Source of the DNA: Aphanothece sp. CMT-3BRIN-NPC111
GTDB taxonomy: Bacteria; Cyanobacteriota; Cyanobacteriia; Cyanobacteriales; JAHHGU01
Assembly (NCBI GenBank): GCA_019359765.1
Contig: JAHHGU010000011.1
Span: forward strand, 62,001-126,000
DNA length: 64,000 nucleotides
Direction of reading: 5' to 3'
The notes under the pieces were generated by a model. It was not told where the DNA came from. It did not search any database and worked only from the letters and a program-made list of their open reading frames with translations. Both the position numbers and the translations under genes were made by a program. This document shows, piece by piece, positions 1 through 10,245 of the stretch; position 1 is the first letter of the stretch; every line of letters begins with the position of its first letter.

Positions 1-418
1 GGATCGCATGAAACTAGGTTACCCATTCCTGGGCAGAAACAGGAAGCTACACATCTCTAAGATGTGAAATTTCGCGTCTCTACTTAACTAATAAGAATTA
101 GTACTTATTAACAGCAGGTAAAAGGGATGGCTTTACGTGCAGACTATGCGAACACAAAAGCAAATGAATATAAAGAAATGTTAATTTATGTTTGGCACTT
201 GGGAACAATAAAAATCAGTTTACGCCGCCACGCTTAAGACGTACCAATAGCGCTAACGCGCATGGCTCCGCTAAGGCGCGTCTCTAAATTATGTGCAACC
301 AAACGAACATAATATTACACTTGATCCTTTTAGGAAAATAGCTCATTTAAACTGTGGAATTCTGGAAGATCAGATTTCAACTTGTATAACTCTCTGTAAG
401 GGTAAGGAAATAGTTGAT
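1..418. other. Intergenic region, no gene recognised
   Basis: No convincing coding sequence is seen before the small secreted protein. The stretch holds a short hairpin (arms 50-56 and 60-66, CACATCT/AGATGTG) and a GC-rich scrambled repeat at about 243-285 of the kind scattered between genes in this window (compare about 26290-26355). An open frame runs from 293 into the next gene, but its first 42 residues do not look like a protein N-terminus. Confidence 0.5.
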
Positions 419-847
419 ATGAATACGAAAATTTTGAGTGTAATCATGGCGCTACCAATGGTGTTGGTAGGTGCAGGTCAAAGTTTTGCTAGTGGTGGCA
501 TGGGCATATCAAATGTTAATAGTTCCATATCAACCATGAAAACTGCCCAAGCGACCCCCAATACTCTAAACCTCCTGCTGTCTACCCAATCGGCTCAGGG
601 TGTGACCAAGGAAAATCTTCAGCAAGGAACTGAAGTCTTCAAACAATTGGATTCAAACCTGCAATTTGGGGACTCGGAACTAGTAGAGCGACGTGGACCC
701 AAGGGACCTGGCGGTGCAGATCCCAGTCTACAACTGGCTCCCAACTTCCAACTAGGGGACTCGGAGCTAGTAGAGCGACGTGGGCCTAAGGGGCCTGGCG
801 GTGCAGATCCCAGTCTACAACTAGCTCCAATGCAGCAGCTTCAGTAA
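419..847 (+). CDS. Small secreted protein with a duplicated 29-residue C-terminal repeat
   Basis: The start at 419 is chosen because it gives a classic signal peptide: MNTK, then a hydrophobic stretch ending near SFAS. The frame is open upstream to 293, but that part is polar and unlike a leader. The mature part is low in complexity. Its last third is two near-identical 29-residue units (nt 656-742 and 743-829), each containing GDSELVERR followed by the collagen-like GPKGPGG and ADPSLQLAP; a short MQQLQ tail ends the protein. The family is not recognised. A cell-surface or secreted role is inferred only from the signal peptide. A secreted RiPP-like precursor is possible but unsupported, because no maturation gene is adjacent. 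Confidence 0.6.
   Translation: MNTKILSVIMALPMVLVGAGQSFASGGMGISNVNSSISTMKTAQATPNTLNLLLSTQSAQGVTKENLQQGTEVFKQLDSNLQFGDSELVERRGPKGPGGADPSLQLAPNFQLGDSELVERRGPKGPGGADPSLQLAPMQQLQ
656..829 (+). repeat. Two in-frame 87-bp tandem repeats
   Basis: The units 656-742 and 743-829 differ at only a few bases, mostly third positions and the first codons. Each encodes 29 residues, so copy-number change would keep the frame. The few differences point to a recent duplication or ongoing homogenisation. Confidence 0.85.
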
Positions 848-877
848 AGATATTGCACCATTCTCCACAAATGCGCT

Positions 878-961
878 CGCCCTTGGCGTGTGCGTAGCAC
901 GTATCGCGAAGCGTGTTGTGGAGCAACGTATCGCCCTTGGCGTGTGCATAGCACGTATCGC
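878..961. repeat. Direct repeat pair in a scrambled intergenic repeat block
   Basis: A 30-base unit beginning CGCCCTTGGCGTGTGC occurs at 878-907 and again at about 932-961, with one difference. A related GGAGCAA-GTATCGCCC segment appears at about 922-936 and 1016-1029. The block lies between the small secreted gene and the PII-like gene. It is typical of repeat-derived intergenic DNA in cyanobacteria and needs no protein-coding explanation. Confidence 0.7.
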
Positions 962-1024
962 ATTTATGCGGGTCTTCCCTACGGGAGGTGGCGCGAACGA
1001 CCAAGCTTTTGCGGAGCAAGGTAT

Positions 1025-1055
1025 CGCCCGCCCGGAACTTTAGTTCCGGGCTAGT
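1025..1055. repeat. Hairpin element, CCCGCC-stem-GGCTA type
   Basis: The arms 1031-1038 (CCCGGAAC) and 1043-1050 (GTTCCGGG) form an 8-bp stem with a TTTA loop. The outer context CCCGCC...GGGCTAGTA matches the larger elements at 17493-17621 and 43945-44070, which suggests a partial member of the same family. It could also act as a weak terminator for the flanking convergent genes. Confidence 0.6.
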
Positions 1056-1072
1056 ATCTCAATAGGATATTT

Positions 1073-1378
1073 TTAGTACAAGGCTTCTACATCGTGTCGG
1101 AAGGCGATTAAGGCGTGTTTGCCCTGATGCTCTTTCAGTGCCACGAGGATACCATGAGATATTTCTTGTGACACAATCGTCTTGATTTCAATATTGGTGT
1201 TGTAGCCGGCTATGTCTCCGAAGCGTTTGCCGTGGCCGCCCTCACCCTGTACTTGATGAATAGTGTAGCCCTTGACACTATAGCTTTTTAGTAGCTCGAC
1301 AATAGAGCCTTGTAACACTGTTTCGCCAATGATGGTGAGCAGGACTGCGGGCTGGACTGGGGTAACTTCGGGGGACAT
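1073..1378 (-). CDS. PII-like small signalling protein (SbtB/GlnB-type fold)
   Basis: The 101-residue protein shows the PII pattern: an N-terminal beta strand (VLLTIIGE), a helix ending in GYTIHQVQGEGG with a glycine-rich T-loop-like stretch, a strand NIEIKTIVS, and a C-terminal strand ALIAFRHDVEAL. Family members are usually trimeric sensors of nucleotides or small metabolites. Which ligand or partner applies here cannot be told, and no SbtA or transporter gene is adjacent. The start at 1378 is preferred over the longer frame to 1516 because AGGA lies about 8 bases upstream and the extension is not PII-like. It lies downstream of the caspase/WD40 gene on the same strand with a 106-base gap. 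Confidence 0.65.
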   Translation of the reverse strand: MSPEVTPVQPAVLLTIIGETVLQGSIVELLKSYSVKGYTIHQVQGEGGHGKRFGDIAGYNTNIEIKTIVSQEISHGILVALKEHQGKHALIAFRHDVEALY

Positions 1379-1484
1379 GAGTAAATCCTGGAATAAATTT
1401 ATGGTTGTACGGGTAGGAGTGGTGAGAATCACCGCTAGGAGGATTATACCGAAGTTCTGAAACACCCTTCTATGCTCCAAAGGG

Positions 1485-4400
1485 CTAAGGGCGATCGCTT
1501 TCCACCCTAAAATCATTACAAAGTTGACGTTCCTCAGTGCTAACTTTAGGGCTGGTCTTCAGATAATCATGCAGCCAATTGCAACCGCGCCATAGTAGCT
1601 TATCTAAATTCAAAGTTTGTAGTTCTGTGCCGTTAACACGCCAGAGTTTAGCGGTGTTGTCCAAACTACCTGAGGCAATCATCTGACCGTCAGGACTGAA
1701 ACTCACACTCATCACCGCAGCCCTATGCCCTTGCAGGGTTTGAAAAGAAGTTCCGTCACGGTGCCAGAGTTTCACTGTTTTATCTTCACTGGCTGAGGCA
1801 ATCGTCTCACCGTCAGGGCTAAAGCTGACGCTATAGACCTCAGCGCTATGCCCCTGAAGCGTTTTCAGCAAAATGCCGTCGCTACTTCTCCAAAGTTTGA
1901 CCGTCTTATCAGCACTGGTTGAGGCAATTGTCTTACCATCAGGGCTAAAACTGACACCATATACCCAATCACTATGCCCCTGAAGCGTTTTCAGCAAAGT
2001 ACCGTCGCTACTTCTCCAAAGTTTGACCGTCTTATCAGCACTGGTTGAGGCAACCATCTCACCGTCAGGGCTGAAACTGACGCCATAGACCTCATCTTTA
2101 TGGCCTAAGAGAGTTTTGAGCAAAGTGCGATCACGACTTCTCCAAAGTTTAACGATGTTGTCCCTACTTGCCGAGGCAACAGTCTCACCATCAGGGCTGA
2201 AACTCACACTATTAACTTCATTGCTATGCCCTTGGAGAGTTCTCAGCAAAGTGCCGTTGCTACTTCTCCAAAGTTTAATGGTTTTATCAGCACTAGCTGA
2301 GGCAATCATCTGACCATCACGGCTGAAATTCACGCCATAAACCTCACCCTTATGTCCTAAGAAGGTTTTCAGCAAAAAGCCGTCGCGACTCCTCCAAAGT
2401 TTAATCGTGCTGTCACGACTAGCTGAAGCTATGCTTTGATGATCGGAACTAAAAGCGACGCTTTCAACCCCACCACTATGCCCTGAGAGAGTTTTCAACA
2501 AAGTGCCGTCGCTAATCTTCCAGAGTTTGATAGTGCTATCTAAACTGGCGGAGGCAATTGTCTGACCGTCTGGGCTAAAATTCACGCTATACGCCCCAGC
2601 ACTGTGACCCTTAAAGGTCTGTAGTTCTATGCCGTCGCTACTCCAGATTTTAACGGTGTTGTCACGACTGGCTGAGGCAATCGTCTGACTGTCGGGGCTG
2701 AAACTTACGCCCCAAACGGAATCGCTATGTCCTGAGAGGGTTTTAAGCAAAGTGCTGTCGCGACGACTCCACAGTTTAACGGTCTTATCGGCACTAGCTG
2801 AGGCAATAATTTGACTGTCAGGGCTGAAACTAACACTATTAACCCAATCTTTATGTCCTGAAAGGGTTTTGAGCAAAGTGCGATCGCGACTACTCCAAAG
2901 TTTGATAGTCTTATCCTCACTTCCTGAGGCAATAGTCTCACCGTCGCGGCTGAAACTGACACTAATCACTCCAGCGCTATGCCCTAGAAGAGTTCTGAGT
3001 AAAGTGCCATCGCGACGACTCCAGAGCTTAACAGTATTATCGGCACTGGCTGAAGCAATCGTCTTACCGTCGGGGCTGAAACTTACACTATTAACTGCTT
3101 TACTATGCCCTTGGAGAGTTCTCAGCAAAGTGCCGTCGCTAGTCCTCCAAAGTTTAACGGTTTTGTCAACGCTGGCTGAGGCAATAATTTGACCATCAGG
3201 GCTGAAACTCACACCATAGACGGAATCAGTATGTCCTTGTAAGGTATGGAGTAATATACCATTACGCCTCCAAAGTTTAACGGTTTTGTCAGCACTAGCT
3301 GAGGCAATGGTCTGACCGTCAGCGCTAAAACTTATACTAATCACCCCAGCGCTATGTTTCTCTAAGCGATTGCGCTCTTGAATGCTATAGATTGCCTGCT
3401 GAAGCGTAGCTACTGTTTCCAATTGGACATTTACTGGTGCTTTGATGGTGCGTTTGAGCTGTTGCCCTGCCTTGATACTGGCAATGAGTGCCTCCAGCTG
3501 CTGATTGGATAAAAACAGAGCTTTGGATGATGAATTCAAGGCTTCGATTGCTCTCAATTGGGCAGCATAACCTTGTAAGTAAGCTAACCCCCCTAAACCT
3601 AAAGCAGCTAGTCCTAGAACGCTAATAACGGCCACAGCTGCTTGAGCTTGTCTCAATCTTTTTTTTGCCTGAAATTCTTGTCGCTGTCTTTCCTCTAAAC
3701 AAGCTTCAATGAATTTTTGGACATCTTGAGACAGCTCATCAGTGTACTTGATATAAATCTCTTCGGCCTCTGCCAGCCGTACTCCTTGCAATAAAAAATC
3801 AGGCTGCTTACCAGTTTGTTTCCACAGCATCGCTGCCTGCTCCATCTGTCGCTGCGATCGCAAACGAGCACGGTTTTCCTCTAGCCACCAGCGCAATGTT
3901 GACCAGTGGCGAATCAGCACCTCATGAGCCACCTCTACAGTCACTTGCTGTTTCATCACTTCCAGCAACTGTTCTTCTGGCGTTAAGCTGAAGCTTGCTG
4001 CCTCTCGACTGCTACCAACAGCGACAACATCCTCCTCTAAGTTCATCACTACTAACTTGGCGGCAGTTAATGCTTGCAGGGTTCTTTCCACCAAGGCGGC
4101 TGGATATTTTTTAACGATTAACTCTGATTTGTGTACTCGTCGCCTGGTATCTTCTGTTCCCTCACCTAACTGCGTCAATGACAGAAAAATCCATTGGGCG
4201 CAATTCTTGGCTGAAAAATCTAAACTTTCATAAACGGCTTGCGCCTTTCGTTCTAATGCTCCTTTAATTCCGCCGAGTTGCTGCTTATAAGCCTGCAATG
4301 TTAACTCACCAGCACGTCGGTGTTCCCATAGTTGCTCTAAGACAAATTCCAGCAAGGGCAAATCTCCTGCTGAATAATTTAACTCTTGCAAAAGTACTTC

Positions 4401-6686
4401 AACTAGCTCATCAGCTACCTTTAAGCCAACTTGTTCGGCTGGGCTAATAATCACGCGGCGATAGTCATCTTCGGTTAAGCCGGGTGGAACTAATACGCTC
4501 GACTGCTGTAAAGCTTTAGCTAATGGCGGTACTTCTAAACAGGAGGCAATAAAGTCTGCTCGCAAAGTAATCACCCATTTGAACCGATCTGCCGCGAACT
4601 CTACAGCTCCCAGCATCAGTTCTAAAAACTGCTCTCTATCTTTACTTGAGGCTAGGGTGAATAGTTCCTCAAACTGATCCACTACTAGGACGACCATCGG
4701 TTCAGGTCGGCTACGCACCCAGTAGACAAATCCCTCTACTCCCTGGTACAACATCCCCTCTAGTTGTTGTTGCTGGGCTACTTTTTCCTGATCCGTGCCA
4801 GGAGGGACTAGCCGCCGCAACAAAGCTTCCAGGGGACGTGCGCTTGGGCGAAAGCTTCCTATCCACCACTGCTCGCTGCTGGGTAGCTGTTTACCCTGCC
4901 GCAGTTGTGCGATTAAGCCAGCTTGTACTACTGAGGATTTACCGCTTCCAGAGGCTCCTAAAACTGCCAGAAATGAACGGTGTCCTAGCTGATTAATTAG
5001 TTGTTGGGTTAAGGTTTCTCGACCATAAAAGTACTGAGCATCTTCCTCCCCAAAAGCTCTTAAACCCATATAAGGGCACAGTCCTAAATCCACTGCTTCT
5101 GTTTGTTCGGTACTGCGGGAGTTAATTTTTGCAGGTAGGATTTCAATAAAGCCTCGCGCTCCTGATAGCCAAACGTAAAGGGGGATGCCGCTGCCTGCTA
5201 AAGATACTTGCAATTGAGTAACCCACCCGGCAGCTGGTAAGCCAGCTGATTGATTTGCGGCTATGAGAGTATCAAGTAAGGCTTGGGTAAATCGTTGTGG
5301 ATCTTCAGCTGGGGCGGCAGCGGCGATTAAACACTGTCCTTGCTCTGGGTCGAGTTGCAGATCTTCTACCCAATCTGAGAGTGGGGGGGAACGCCTGTTT
5401 GCCCCAACAGGACAATCTAAGATGACGATTTGTTGAGCAATGTGGCAGCGACGTAATTGTTGTCTTAACCAGGAGCGCGAGAGGCGTATATCGTCTCCTA
5501 GTAACAGTTCCGGTTCTCCAGTTTTGCTTTCCTCAATTCGCCCGTGCAGGTATAGCAAAATTGTTGCGGATTCTGCTTGTGGAAAGATTCGGGGTTCAAG
5601 CTTGTGGGCGATCGCTTGACGCACATCACCAGCAGCTGCTTTTCCTGGTTGCCAATACTCTAGCTCGAAGCCACCAGCACCGCGTAACATTTTGCTCAAG
5701 GCCAGAGTTGTTTGATTACCTGATAGCCCTTCTACTATTAGCGCTGTCCTGGGATGCTGAGATTCAACTTGTTTTTCTGGCCTCATCCCGAGAATTATTT
5801 CCCCCACCCCTTCGACAATCCGTTTGGGCGTTTGCAGGGGATATTCTGAATACTGCTGAGTCTCTCCTTTGCCTCTTTTTTGCTGGTTAATTAGCCGCAG
5901 TTGCTGATTACTTTTATCGATATATTGCAGCGTCTGGTGATAAACATAGCGGTAAAGCCCATCTAGTTCGATGACACCCTGCGAGTTAGCTGCCTCACCG
6001 CGCAACCCACGCATTAAGAAGTAAGTAAATACGCCGTGTCCAAGTTCGGGAAACTCCCAAGATTGCTGTCCGCGATCGCAAGATAGCAAAGCATAAAATC
6101 CTTTGCTTTTTTGGGCGCGTTGCTGCAAGACTTCCACTAACTGAGGTGTGGGGTTGAGTAGAAGTTCAGGTGCTGTTTCTTCCCTCGCCCCTCTCAAGGT
6201 CATGCCACCGCTATGACAAGCATCCAGCCACACTAGCTGCTGATGAGCTGTACAATTCTCCAACAGCTGCAACATTTCCTGCAATCTTAGACCTGTACCG
6301 AGTAAATTTTCCTTCTGGGTATCTGCTAGACACAAAACCGCCTGCTGGCTCAAAGGCTCTAACATTCCATGTCCGGAAAAATAAAACAGGACGGTGTCTT
6401 GTGGTTGAGCGGCGGCAGCTATTTGCTTTAAACTGGCACGAACAATCTTTAAATGGGGCAGCTGAGAAGCAAAATCATGATGAATCCTCACATCCTTTTG
6501 AGGAAATCCCTGGCTTGCCCCTGTCAAGGCTTCTCCTAATCCCTGACAATCTAGGGCTGAGTAGCGCAAAGAGGGCAGTTGCTCATCCTGGTATTGGTTA
6601 ACGCCCACTAATAGCAGCCAAAGCTTGGCTTGGCCTATTTCTAAGGCACGAGTAGAACGACTGGTACCAATACCGACCGGAGGCAT
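1485..6686 (-). CDS. Caspase-like peptidase (orthocaspase) / STAND ATPase / WD40 protein
   Basis: A 1733-residue multidomain protein. Residues about 20-260 are a C14 caspase-like domain with the dyad His106 (FYFSGHG) and Cys157 (WLDACHSGG). A second, degenerate domain of similar layout follows. A P-loop NTPase begins near residue 540 with Walker A GASGSGKS at 577-584 and [12 protein letters not shown] as Walker B, as in novel STAND (nSTAND1) ATPases. A hydrophobic segment lies at about 1015-1037. Residues 1111 to about 1694 are 14 WD40 repeats of about 41-42 residues, enough for two seven-bladed propellers. By family analogy this is an intracellular sensor whose propellers gate a protease effector, in cell death or defence. 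No clear ribosome-binding site precedes 6686. The target is unknown. Confidence 0.9.
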   Translation of the reverse strand: MPPVGIGTSRSTRALEIGQAKLWLLLVGVNQYQDEQLPSLRYSALDCQGLGEALTGASQGFPQKDVRIHHDFASQLPHLKIVRASLKQIAAAAQPQDTVLFYFSGHGMLEPLSQQAVLCLADTQKENLLGTGLRLQEMLQLLENCTAHQQLVWLDACHSGGMTLRGAREETAPELLLNPTPQLVEVLQQRAQKSKGFYALLSCDRGQQSWEFPELGHGVFTYFLMRGLRGEAANSQGVIELDGLYRYVYHQTLQYIDKSNQQLRLINQQKRGKGETQQYSEYPLQTPKRIVEGVGEIILGMRPEKQVESQHPRTALIVEGLSGNQTTLALSKMLRGAGGFELEYWQPGKAAAGDVRQAIAHKLEPRIFPQAESATILLYLHGRIEESKTGEPELLLGDDIRLSRSWLRQQLRRCHIAQQIVILDCPVGANRRSPPLSDWVEDLQLDPEQGQCLIAAAAPAEDPQRFTQALLDTLIAANQSAGLPAAGWVTQLQVSLAGSGIPLYVWLSGARGFIEILPAKINSRSTEQTEAVDLGLCPYMGLRAFGEEDAQYFYGRETLTQQLINQLGHRSFLAVLGASGSGKSSVVQAGLIAQLRQGKQLPSSEQWWIGSFRPSARPLEALLRRLVPPGTDQEKVAQQQQLEGMLYQGVEGFVYWVRSRPEPMVVLVVDQFEELFTLASSKDREQFLELMLGAVEFAADRFKWVITLRADFIASCLEVPPLAKALQQSSVLVPPGLTEDDYRRVIISPAEQVGLKVADELVEVLLQELNYSAGDLPLLEFVLEQLWEHRRAGELTLQAYKQQLGGIKGALERKAQAVYESLDFSAKNCAQWIFLSLTQLGEGTEDTRRRVHKSELIVKKYPAALVERTLQALTAAKLVVMNLEEDVVAVGSSREAASFSLTPEEQLLEVMKQQVTVEVAHEVLIRHWSTLRWWLEENRARLRSQRQMEQAAMLWKQTGKQPDFLLQGVRLAEAEEIYIKYTDELSQDVQKFIEACLEERQRQEFQAKKRLRQAQAAVAVISVLGLAALGLGGLAYLQGYAAQLRAIEALNSSSKALFLSNQQLEALIASIKAGQQLKRTIKAPVNVQLETVATLQQAIYSIQERNRLEKHSAGVISISFSADGQTIASASADKTVKLWRRNGILLHTLQGHTDSVYGVSFSPDGQIIASASVDKTVKLWRTSDGTLLRTLQGHSKAVNSVSFSPDGKTIASASADNTVKLWSRRDGTLLRTLLGHSAGVISVSFSRDGETIASGSEDKTIKLWSSRDRTLLKTLSGHKDWVNSVSFSPDSQIIASASADKTVKLWSRRDSTLLKTLSGHSDSVWGVSFSPDSQTIASASRDNTVKIWSSDGIELQTFKGHSAGAYSVNFSPDGQTIASASLDSTIKLWKISDGTLLKTLSGHSGGVESVAFSSDHQSIASASRDSTIKLWRSRDGFLLKTFLGHKGEVYGVNFSRDGQMIASASADKTIKLWRSSNGTLLRTLQGHSNEVNSVSFSPDGETVASASRDNIVKLWRSRDRTLLKTLLGHKDEVYGVSFSPDGEMVASTSADKTVKLWRSSDGTLLKTLQGHSDWVYGVSFSPDGKTIASTSADKTVKLWRSSDGILLKTLQGHSAEVYSVSFSPDGETIASASEDKTVKLWHRDGTSFQTLQGHRAAVMSVSFSPDGQMIASGSLDNTAKLWRVNGTELQTLNLDKLLWRGCNWLHDYLKTSPKVSTEERQLCNDFRVESDRP
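1610..3360 (-). repeat. 14 tandem WD40-encoding repeats of about 123-126 bp
   Basis: Fourteen units follow the caspase/STAND part. Neighbouring units share long identical stretches (for example the segment encoding [10 protein letters not shown]), well beyond what the protein fold requires. This indicates recent unit duplication or gene conversion. The units also create antisense open frames, for example at 2116-2313 and 2869-3192, which are not genes. Confidence 0.9.
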
Positions 6687-7017
6687 TTTATTTATAGCAA
6701 TTAGCAGTTAGCGGGACTTAGGCATTTTCTAGCCCCTAAAGGGGCTGAAAGCCTCTATGAGCAAGGAAAAGAGGTCGATCACCAAAAAATGTCTGAAACC
6801 CTTGTAAATACTAGATTCATGCCCATTCGAGCTAAAAGTCTTTCTCGATACAGGTTTGAAGCCATTTTTACCTCAGTTTTTGTCTAAGTACCGTTAGCTT
6901 TTAGCAATTAGCTTCTAGCAATCCTTCAGTTATAGCAGTAGTTCTGGGTGCATGGGGTTTCGTGTCGATTGTCAAACATCCAACAAGGCAACTGCGATAA
7001 TTACTGAAACAAAGCCT
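6687..7017. other. Intergenic region with hairpin and dispersed repeat
   Basis: No gene is seen. A 6-bp stem with a TAAA loop (AGCCCC/GGGGCT, 6731-6746) lies just upstream of the caspase gene. The part at about 6898-6975 resembles 51983-52066 near gyrB (shared TTAGCA...CAGTTATAGCA...GGGTG.ATGGGG...GTCGATTGTCA), so it is a dispersed intergenic repeat. Confidence 0.6.
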
Positions 7018-7518
7018 TTAACGTGAGGGGATGGAGAGGGGTAAAGGCAGTGGAAATGGTCTGGGAATACCAATTTGCGGTTGCCGTTTAAAATACTCTC
7101 TAGAGTAGTAATTTTGGCGATCGCTATTATCCAAAAACTGAGTGAAGTTTTGTAACATAACTTCCTCTCCAGCATAGCTCAACGCCAGTAAAGAATTGGC
7201 AAAGCCTTTATTGTAGCTACCTGTTGCATAGTGACCGCTAGGATCTTGGACATTAACGCCATAGGTCACTATTGATGTGCTACCCCAGTCACAGTCAGAG
7301 GGGTGGCATTTCCCAAATACTTGAATTTTCAAGGTATCTGAGCCTGTAGGCTGAATCACAAAGCGAGTAATGCTGTTTGTATTTGGATTTTTGTTAACCC
7401 AAGTTCCAACAAAGTCTTGAGGTGCTGCAACAGCTGGGTTAATCAGACCAGCCGCAAATATGGTACTGGTGGCAGCAAGCATCAGGGATTGTTTCATTCG
7501 ACCAAGTTTAAAGCTCAT
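7018..7518 (-). CDS. Secreted protein with a GTWxN...CHPxDCDWG domain
   Basis: The start at 7518 is set by AAGGAGAATCCAT-ATG and gives a 166-residue protein with a signal peptide ending at PAVA-A. The mature part begins FVGTWVNKNPNT and contains the two-cysteine motif GKCHPSDCDWG, a pattern seen in small secreted proteins of cyanobacteria and actinobacteria of unknown function. A lipocalin- or avidin-like barrel is only a guess from the GTW start and alternating strands. The C-terminus is proline-rich. Its upstream region shares a two-part motif with the secreted gene at 16670-17227, so the two may be co-regulated. Confidence 0.7.
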   Translation of the reverse strand: MSFKLGRMKQSLMLAATSTIFAAGLINPAVAAPQDFVGTWVNKNPNTNSITRFVIQPTGSDTLKIQVFGKCHPSDCDWGSTSIVTYGVNVQDPSGHYATGSYNKGFANSLLALSYAGEEVMLQNFTQFLDNSDRQNYYSREYFKRQPQIGIPRPFPLPLPLSIPSR

Positions 7519-7597
7519 ATGGATTCTCCTTAAATTTCTAGAGTGGGGCATTTATTAAGCTGGTTCAGAGTCTTTGATTGAACCCTTTCATTAGCTA

Positions 7598-7627
7598 AAT
7601 AGGTTGGCTTCTTTTCTTTTATGCAGT
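7598..7627 (-). promoter_or_regulatory. Bipartite upstream motif shared by two secreted-protein genes (copy 1)
   Basis: Read on the minus strand: ACTGCATAAAA, nine bases, CCAACCTATT, 80 bases before the start at 7518. The same two blocks with the same nine-base gap occur before the secreted gene starting at 17227. It could be a promoter or an activator site. Confidence 0.55.
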
Positions 7628-7685
7628 CTTATAGCAGCAATGTCTTTTAATTTTGCTAAGTGGTTGAATTAAAATCGGGAACTAT

Positions 7686-7731
7686 TCTTTGCTTATAAAG
7701 CTAGTTTGGGCTTGAAATTTGTTTCAGTCCC
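7686..7731 (+). repeat. Left flanking direct repeat of the lasso island
   Basis: The sequence (TTTGC)TTATAAAGCTAGTTT-GGGCTTG-AAATTT-AGTCCCG recurs, with small insertions, at about 16476-16533 in the same orientation. The two copies enclose the lasso-peptide island almost exactly. Confidence 0.55.
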
Positions 7732-7839
7732 GTTATTTACTCATAATATTAAGTCAGTCTAGTTGCCCATAATGAAAACCTCTTCGCATATCCGTGCCCC
7801 CGCGCTAGCCTAATCAGGAGTTCCTAATTAAATATGTGA

Positions 7840-7845
7840 TATAAT
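7840..7845 (+). promoter_or_regulatory. Likely -10 box of the lasso island promoter
   Basis: TATAAT lies 37 bases before the TTG start of the RRE gene; no good -35 hexamer is seen 17 bases upstream. If real, transcription would begin near 7852, which rules out the frame's earliest start at 7849. Confidence 0.4.
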
Positions 7846-7881
7846 TCTTTGTTTAATTACTGCTATTACAAGAGGTGTAAA

Positions 7882-8181
7882 TTGCCGCTTAATCTCGATC
7901 AAAATTCAGTTGTAGTTGCTATTCAAGATCAAGTTTCTTCGGGACTTCCAGATGAGGCAATCATTCTCAATTTAAAGTCAGACGTTTACTACGGTATAGC
8001 GGCTGTAGGAGCAAGAATTTGGAATCTACTCGAACAGCCTATCACTGTGCAAGAAATCCGTAACACCATTCTTAGTGAATATGAAGTTGACCCAGAACGT
8101 TGTGAAGCAGATATACTCCGGTTCCTCCAAAAACTAATGACGGAAGGACTGATTGAGATTAGTAATGAACCCACTGCCTAA
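7882..8181 (+). CDS. Lasso peptide RRE protein (PqqD family, B1)
   Basis: A 99-residue PqqD-like protein. This family folds as a winged-helix RiPP recognition element that binds precursor leader peptides and presents them to the processing enzymes. The pattern is characteristic: SSGLPDEAIILNLKSDVYYGIAAVGARIWNLL, then QEIRNTIL and a C-terminal helix FLQKLMTEGLIEI (each motif here given in the order it occurs). The TTG at 7882 is chosen because AGAGG lies six bases upstream and because B1 proteins begin shortly before this point; the open frame extends to 7849. It is followed after 39 bases by the cyclase gene on the same strand. Confidence 0.85.
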   Translation: MPLNLDQNSVVVAIQDQVSSGLPDEAIILNLKSDVYYGIAAVGARIWNLLEQPITVQEIRNTILSEYEVDPERCEADILRFLQKLMTEGLIEISNEPTA

Positions 8182-8220
8182 AATTGTGTCTTTCTTACGC
8201 TCCAAGATAGGAGGCGGATT

Positions 8221-10245
8221 GTGAGTGCGATCGCAGGCATCTATCATCCTAATAGGCAAGCTGTAAACCCCGCTGATATATCCCGCATGATGGAGAGTTT
8301 GGCACACCGGGGTTTAGACGGCGGGGATATCTGGTATCAAAATGCGAACCATATCGCACTAGGGCATCAAATGCTCTGGACAACGCCGGAATCACTTCAC
8401 GAGAAACTACCTTTAACCGATATAACGGGTAACTTCACTATTACCGCTGATGCTCGGATTGACAATCGTGACGAATTACTCAATGCGTTAGGACTCAAAA
8501 ATAATTCACAAGTCATTATTTCCGATAGCACACTGATTCTAGAAGCATACAAAAAATGGGGAGAACGTTGCCCAGAATATCTTTTAGGAGACTTTGCTTT
8601 TGCCATCTGGGATGAAGTTCAGCAGGTTCTCTTTTGTGCCAGAGATCATTTTGGTGTAAATCCGTTCTACTACTACTTGTTAACAGGAAAAATTTTTGTT
8701 TTGGCATCAGAAATTGGCGGAGTGCTTGGCGTAGCAGATGTTCCCCATCGCTTGAACGAAACTGAACTAGCAGTTTATCTAAAAATTCTGGAACCGCGCC
8801 CAGAAATTACGTTTTATCAAGATATCTTTGCTTTACAAGCTGCTCATTGGTTGAGGGTTAGTCCTCAAGGATTAACAATTAGGCAATACTGGTCACTTGA
8901 TCCTGAACGGGAATTACGTCTAAATTCAGATGAAGAATACGCAGAACAATTGCGTGAATTGTTTACTGAGGCAGTGCGCTGTCGTATTAGAAGTGCGTTT
9001 CCCATCGGCTCAACCCTTAGCGGTGGGCTAGACTCTTCTTCAAACACTTGCATGGCGCGACACTTGTTAGGGCAGGATTCGAGTAGTCGCTTGCACACCT
9101 TTTCCATGTTCTACAACAAAATCCCCCAGTGCGACGAACGCCAATACATGAATGCAGTAGTAGAGCAAGGGGGATTAACACCTCACTTCATTGCTGTAGA
9201 TGATTACAGTCTCATGACTGACATTGAGCGGATTCCCTGGTATGCAGAACATCCCTTTTACCCTCCCAACTGGCTTTGTCCTTGGGAACCCTACCGCACC
9301 GCCCATCAAAATGGTGTACGAGTGCTTCTGGATGGTAGCTGTGGAGATAGCACTATCTACTTTGGTTTAGGTTACTTAACCGAACTTGCTAGAGCCGGAA
9401 AATGGCAGGTGTTTGCAGCGGAAGCTCAGGGACTTTCGCAACACTACCGCGTCACACCTTTCGGGCTTCTAGAGTCTTATGGCTTGCCTTACTTAACTGA
9501 GTTAGCCCAGCAAAAGCAGATGCCGCAAATGCTGTCAGCATTATCTCAAATCGTGCAGCACTTTGATGGCTCCCCCTGGCAACTAATTCGTAACTACGGC
9601 ATCCGACCTCTAGCTTCAGAACCAGTACGTCAGCGTTGGCGGAACTTTCGGGGGCGTGGCGCTTCGACTCATCCCCCAGTAGAGATATCTGTCAACCCCG
9701 ACTTTGCTAAACGTTTGGGCATGACAAAACCCTGTTTAGCATTTCAACCACAACCGTCAGTCTTGCCCAAAACTGCCAGAGAAGATCACTACAGCGAAGT
9801 GATGTCGTGGACAAAGAAGCGATTTTCTCTAGGGATTAATAATGCGTCAGCAGCATTTGGCATTGAAACTCGTTATCCCTTTGTTGATGTTCGTCTAGTT
9901 GAGTTTTGCCTGTCACTACCCCCAGAGCAAAAACTGCACCAAGGCTGGAACCGCATTGTCATGCGTCGGGCAATGGCAGGTATTCTGCCGGATGCCCTTC
10001 GTTGGCGAGGAGGTAAAACCACCTACACTAAAAGCTTGATTGGGGGATTGTATAGCCACGAGCAACAACAGCTAGCGGACTTTCTCTCACGTTACTCAAG
10101 CATACTTGATCCGTACCTAGAGATGGGGACGATTAAATTTCTCTACGAGCAGTTTTTATCTCAGCCGACCCAGCAGAATGCCATGACTCTTTGGAAAATT
10201 TGTAATCTGGCATTTTGGTTGAATCGTACAGGGTTATCCCAGTAG
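8221..10245 (+). CDS. Asparagine-synthetase-like lasso cyclase (C protein)
   Basis: A 674-residue AsnB homologue starting at GTG with a strong AGGAGG seven bases upstream. The N-terminal half keeps the class II glutaminase fold (HRGLDGGD, FCARDHFGVNPFYY), but the catalytic Cys after Met is missing: the start reads M-S-A-I-A-G. The C-terminal half carries the PP-loop ATP motif SGGLDSSS. Loss of the glutaminase Cys with an intact synthetase domain fits enzymes that adenylate an Asp/Glu side chain of a lasso precursor and close the isopeptide ring. The RRE gene upstream and the leader-bearing precursor downstream support this. Its last ~113 bp are repeated at 10658-10770. Confidence 0.85.
   Translation: MSAIAGIYHPNRQAVNPADISRMMESLAHRGLDGGDIWYQNANHIALGHQMLWTTPESLHEKLPLTDITGNFTITADARIDNRDELLNALGLKNNSQVIISDSTLILEAYKKWGERCPEYLLGDFAFAIWDEVQQVLFCARDHFGVNPFYYYLLTGKIFVLASEIGGVLGVADVPHRLNETELAVYLKILEPRPEITFYQDIFALQAAHWLRVSPQGLTIRQYWSLDPERELRLNSDEEYAEQLRELFTEAVRCRIRSAFPIGSTLSGGLDSSSNTCMARHLLGQDSSSRLHTFSMFYNKIPQCDERQYMNAVVEQGGLTPHFIAVDDYSLMTDIERIPWYAEHPFYPPNWLCPWEPYRTAHQNGVRVLLDGSCGDSTIYFGLGYLTELARAGKWQVFAAEAQGLSQHYRVTPFGLLESYGLPYLTELAQQKQMPQMLSALSQIVQHFDGSPWQLIRNYGIRPLASEPVRQRWRNFRGRGASTHPPVEISVNPDFAKRLGMTKPCLAFQPQPSVLPKTAREDHYSEVMSWTKKRFSLGINNASAAFGIETRYPFVDVRLVEFCLSLPPEQKLHQGWNRIVMRRAMAGILPDALRWRGGKTTYTKSLIGGLYSHEQQQLADFLSRYSSILDPYLEMGTIKFLYEQFLSQPTQQNAMTLWKICNLAFWLNRTGLSQ

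Noticed and set aside
786..1019. 77-codon minus-strand frame
   Set aside because: It overlaps the secreted repeat gene and reads through the scrambled intergenic repeats (CYAHAKG twice); this is repeat DNA, not a protein.
2116..3192. Plus-strand frames inside the WD40 region
   Set aside because: Antisense shadows created by the regular WD40 repeats.
1610..3360. Regularly spaced repeats as a CRISPR-like array
   Set aside because: The period is 123-126 bp and the units are WD40 codons in one open frame.
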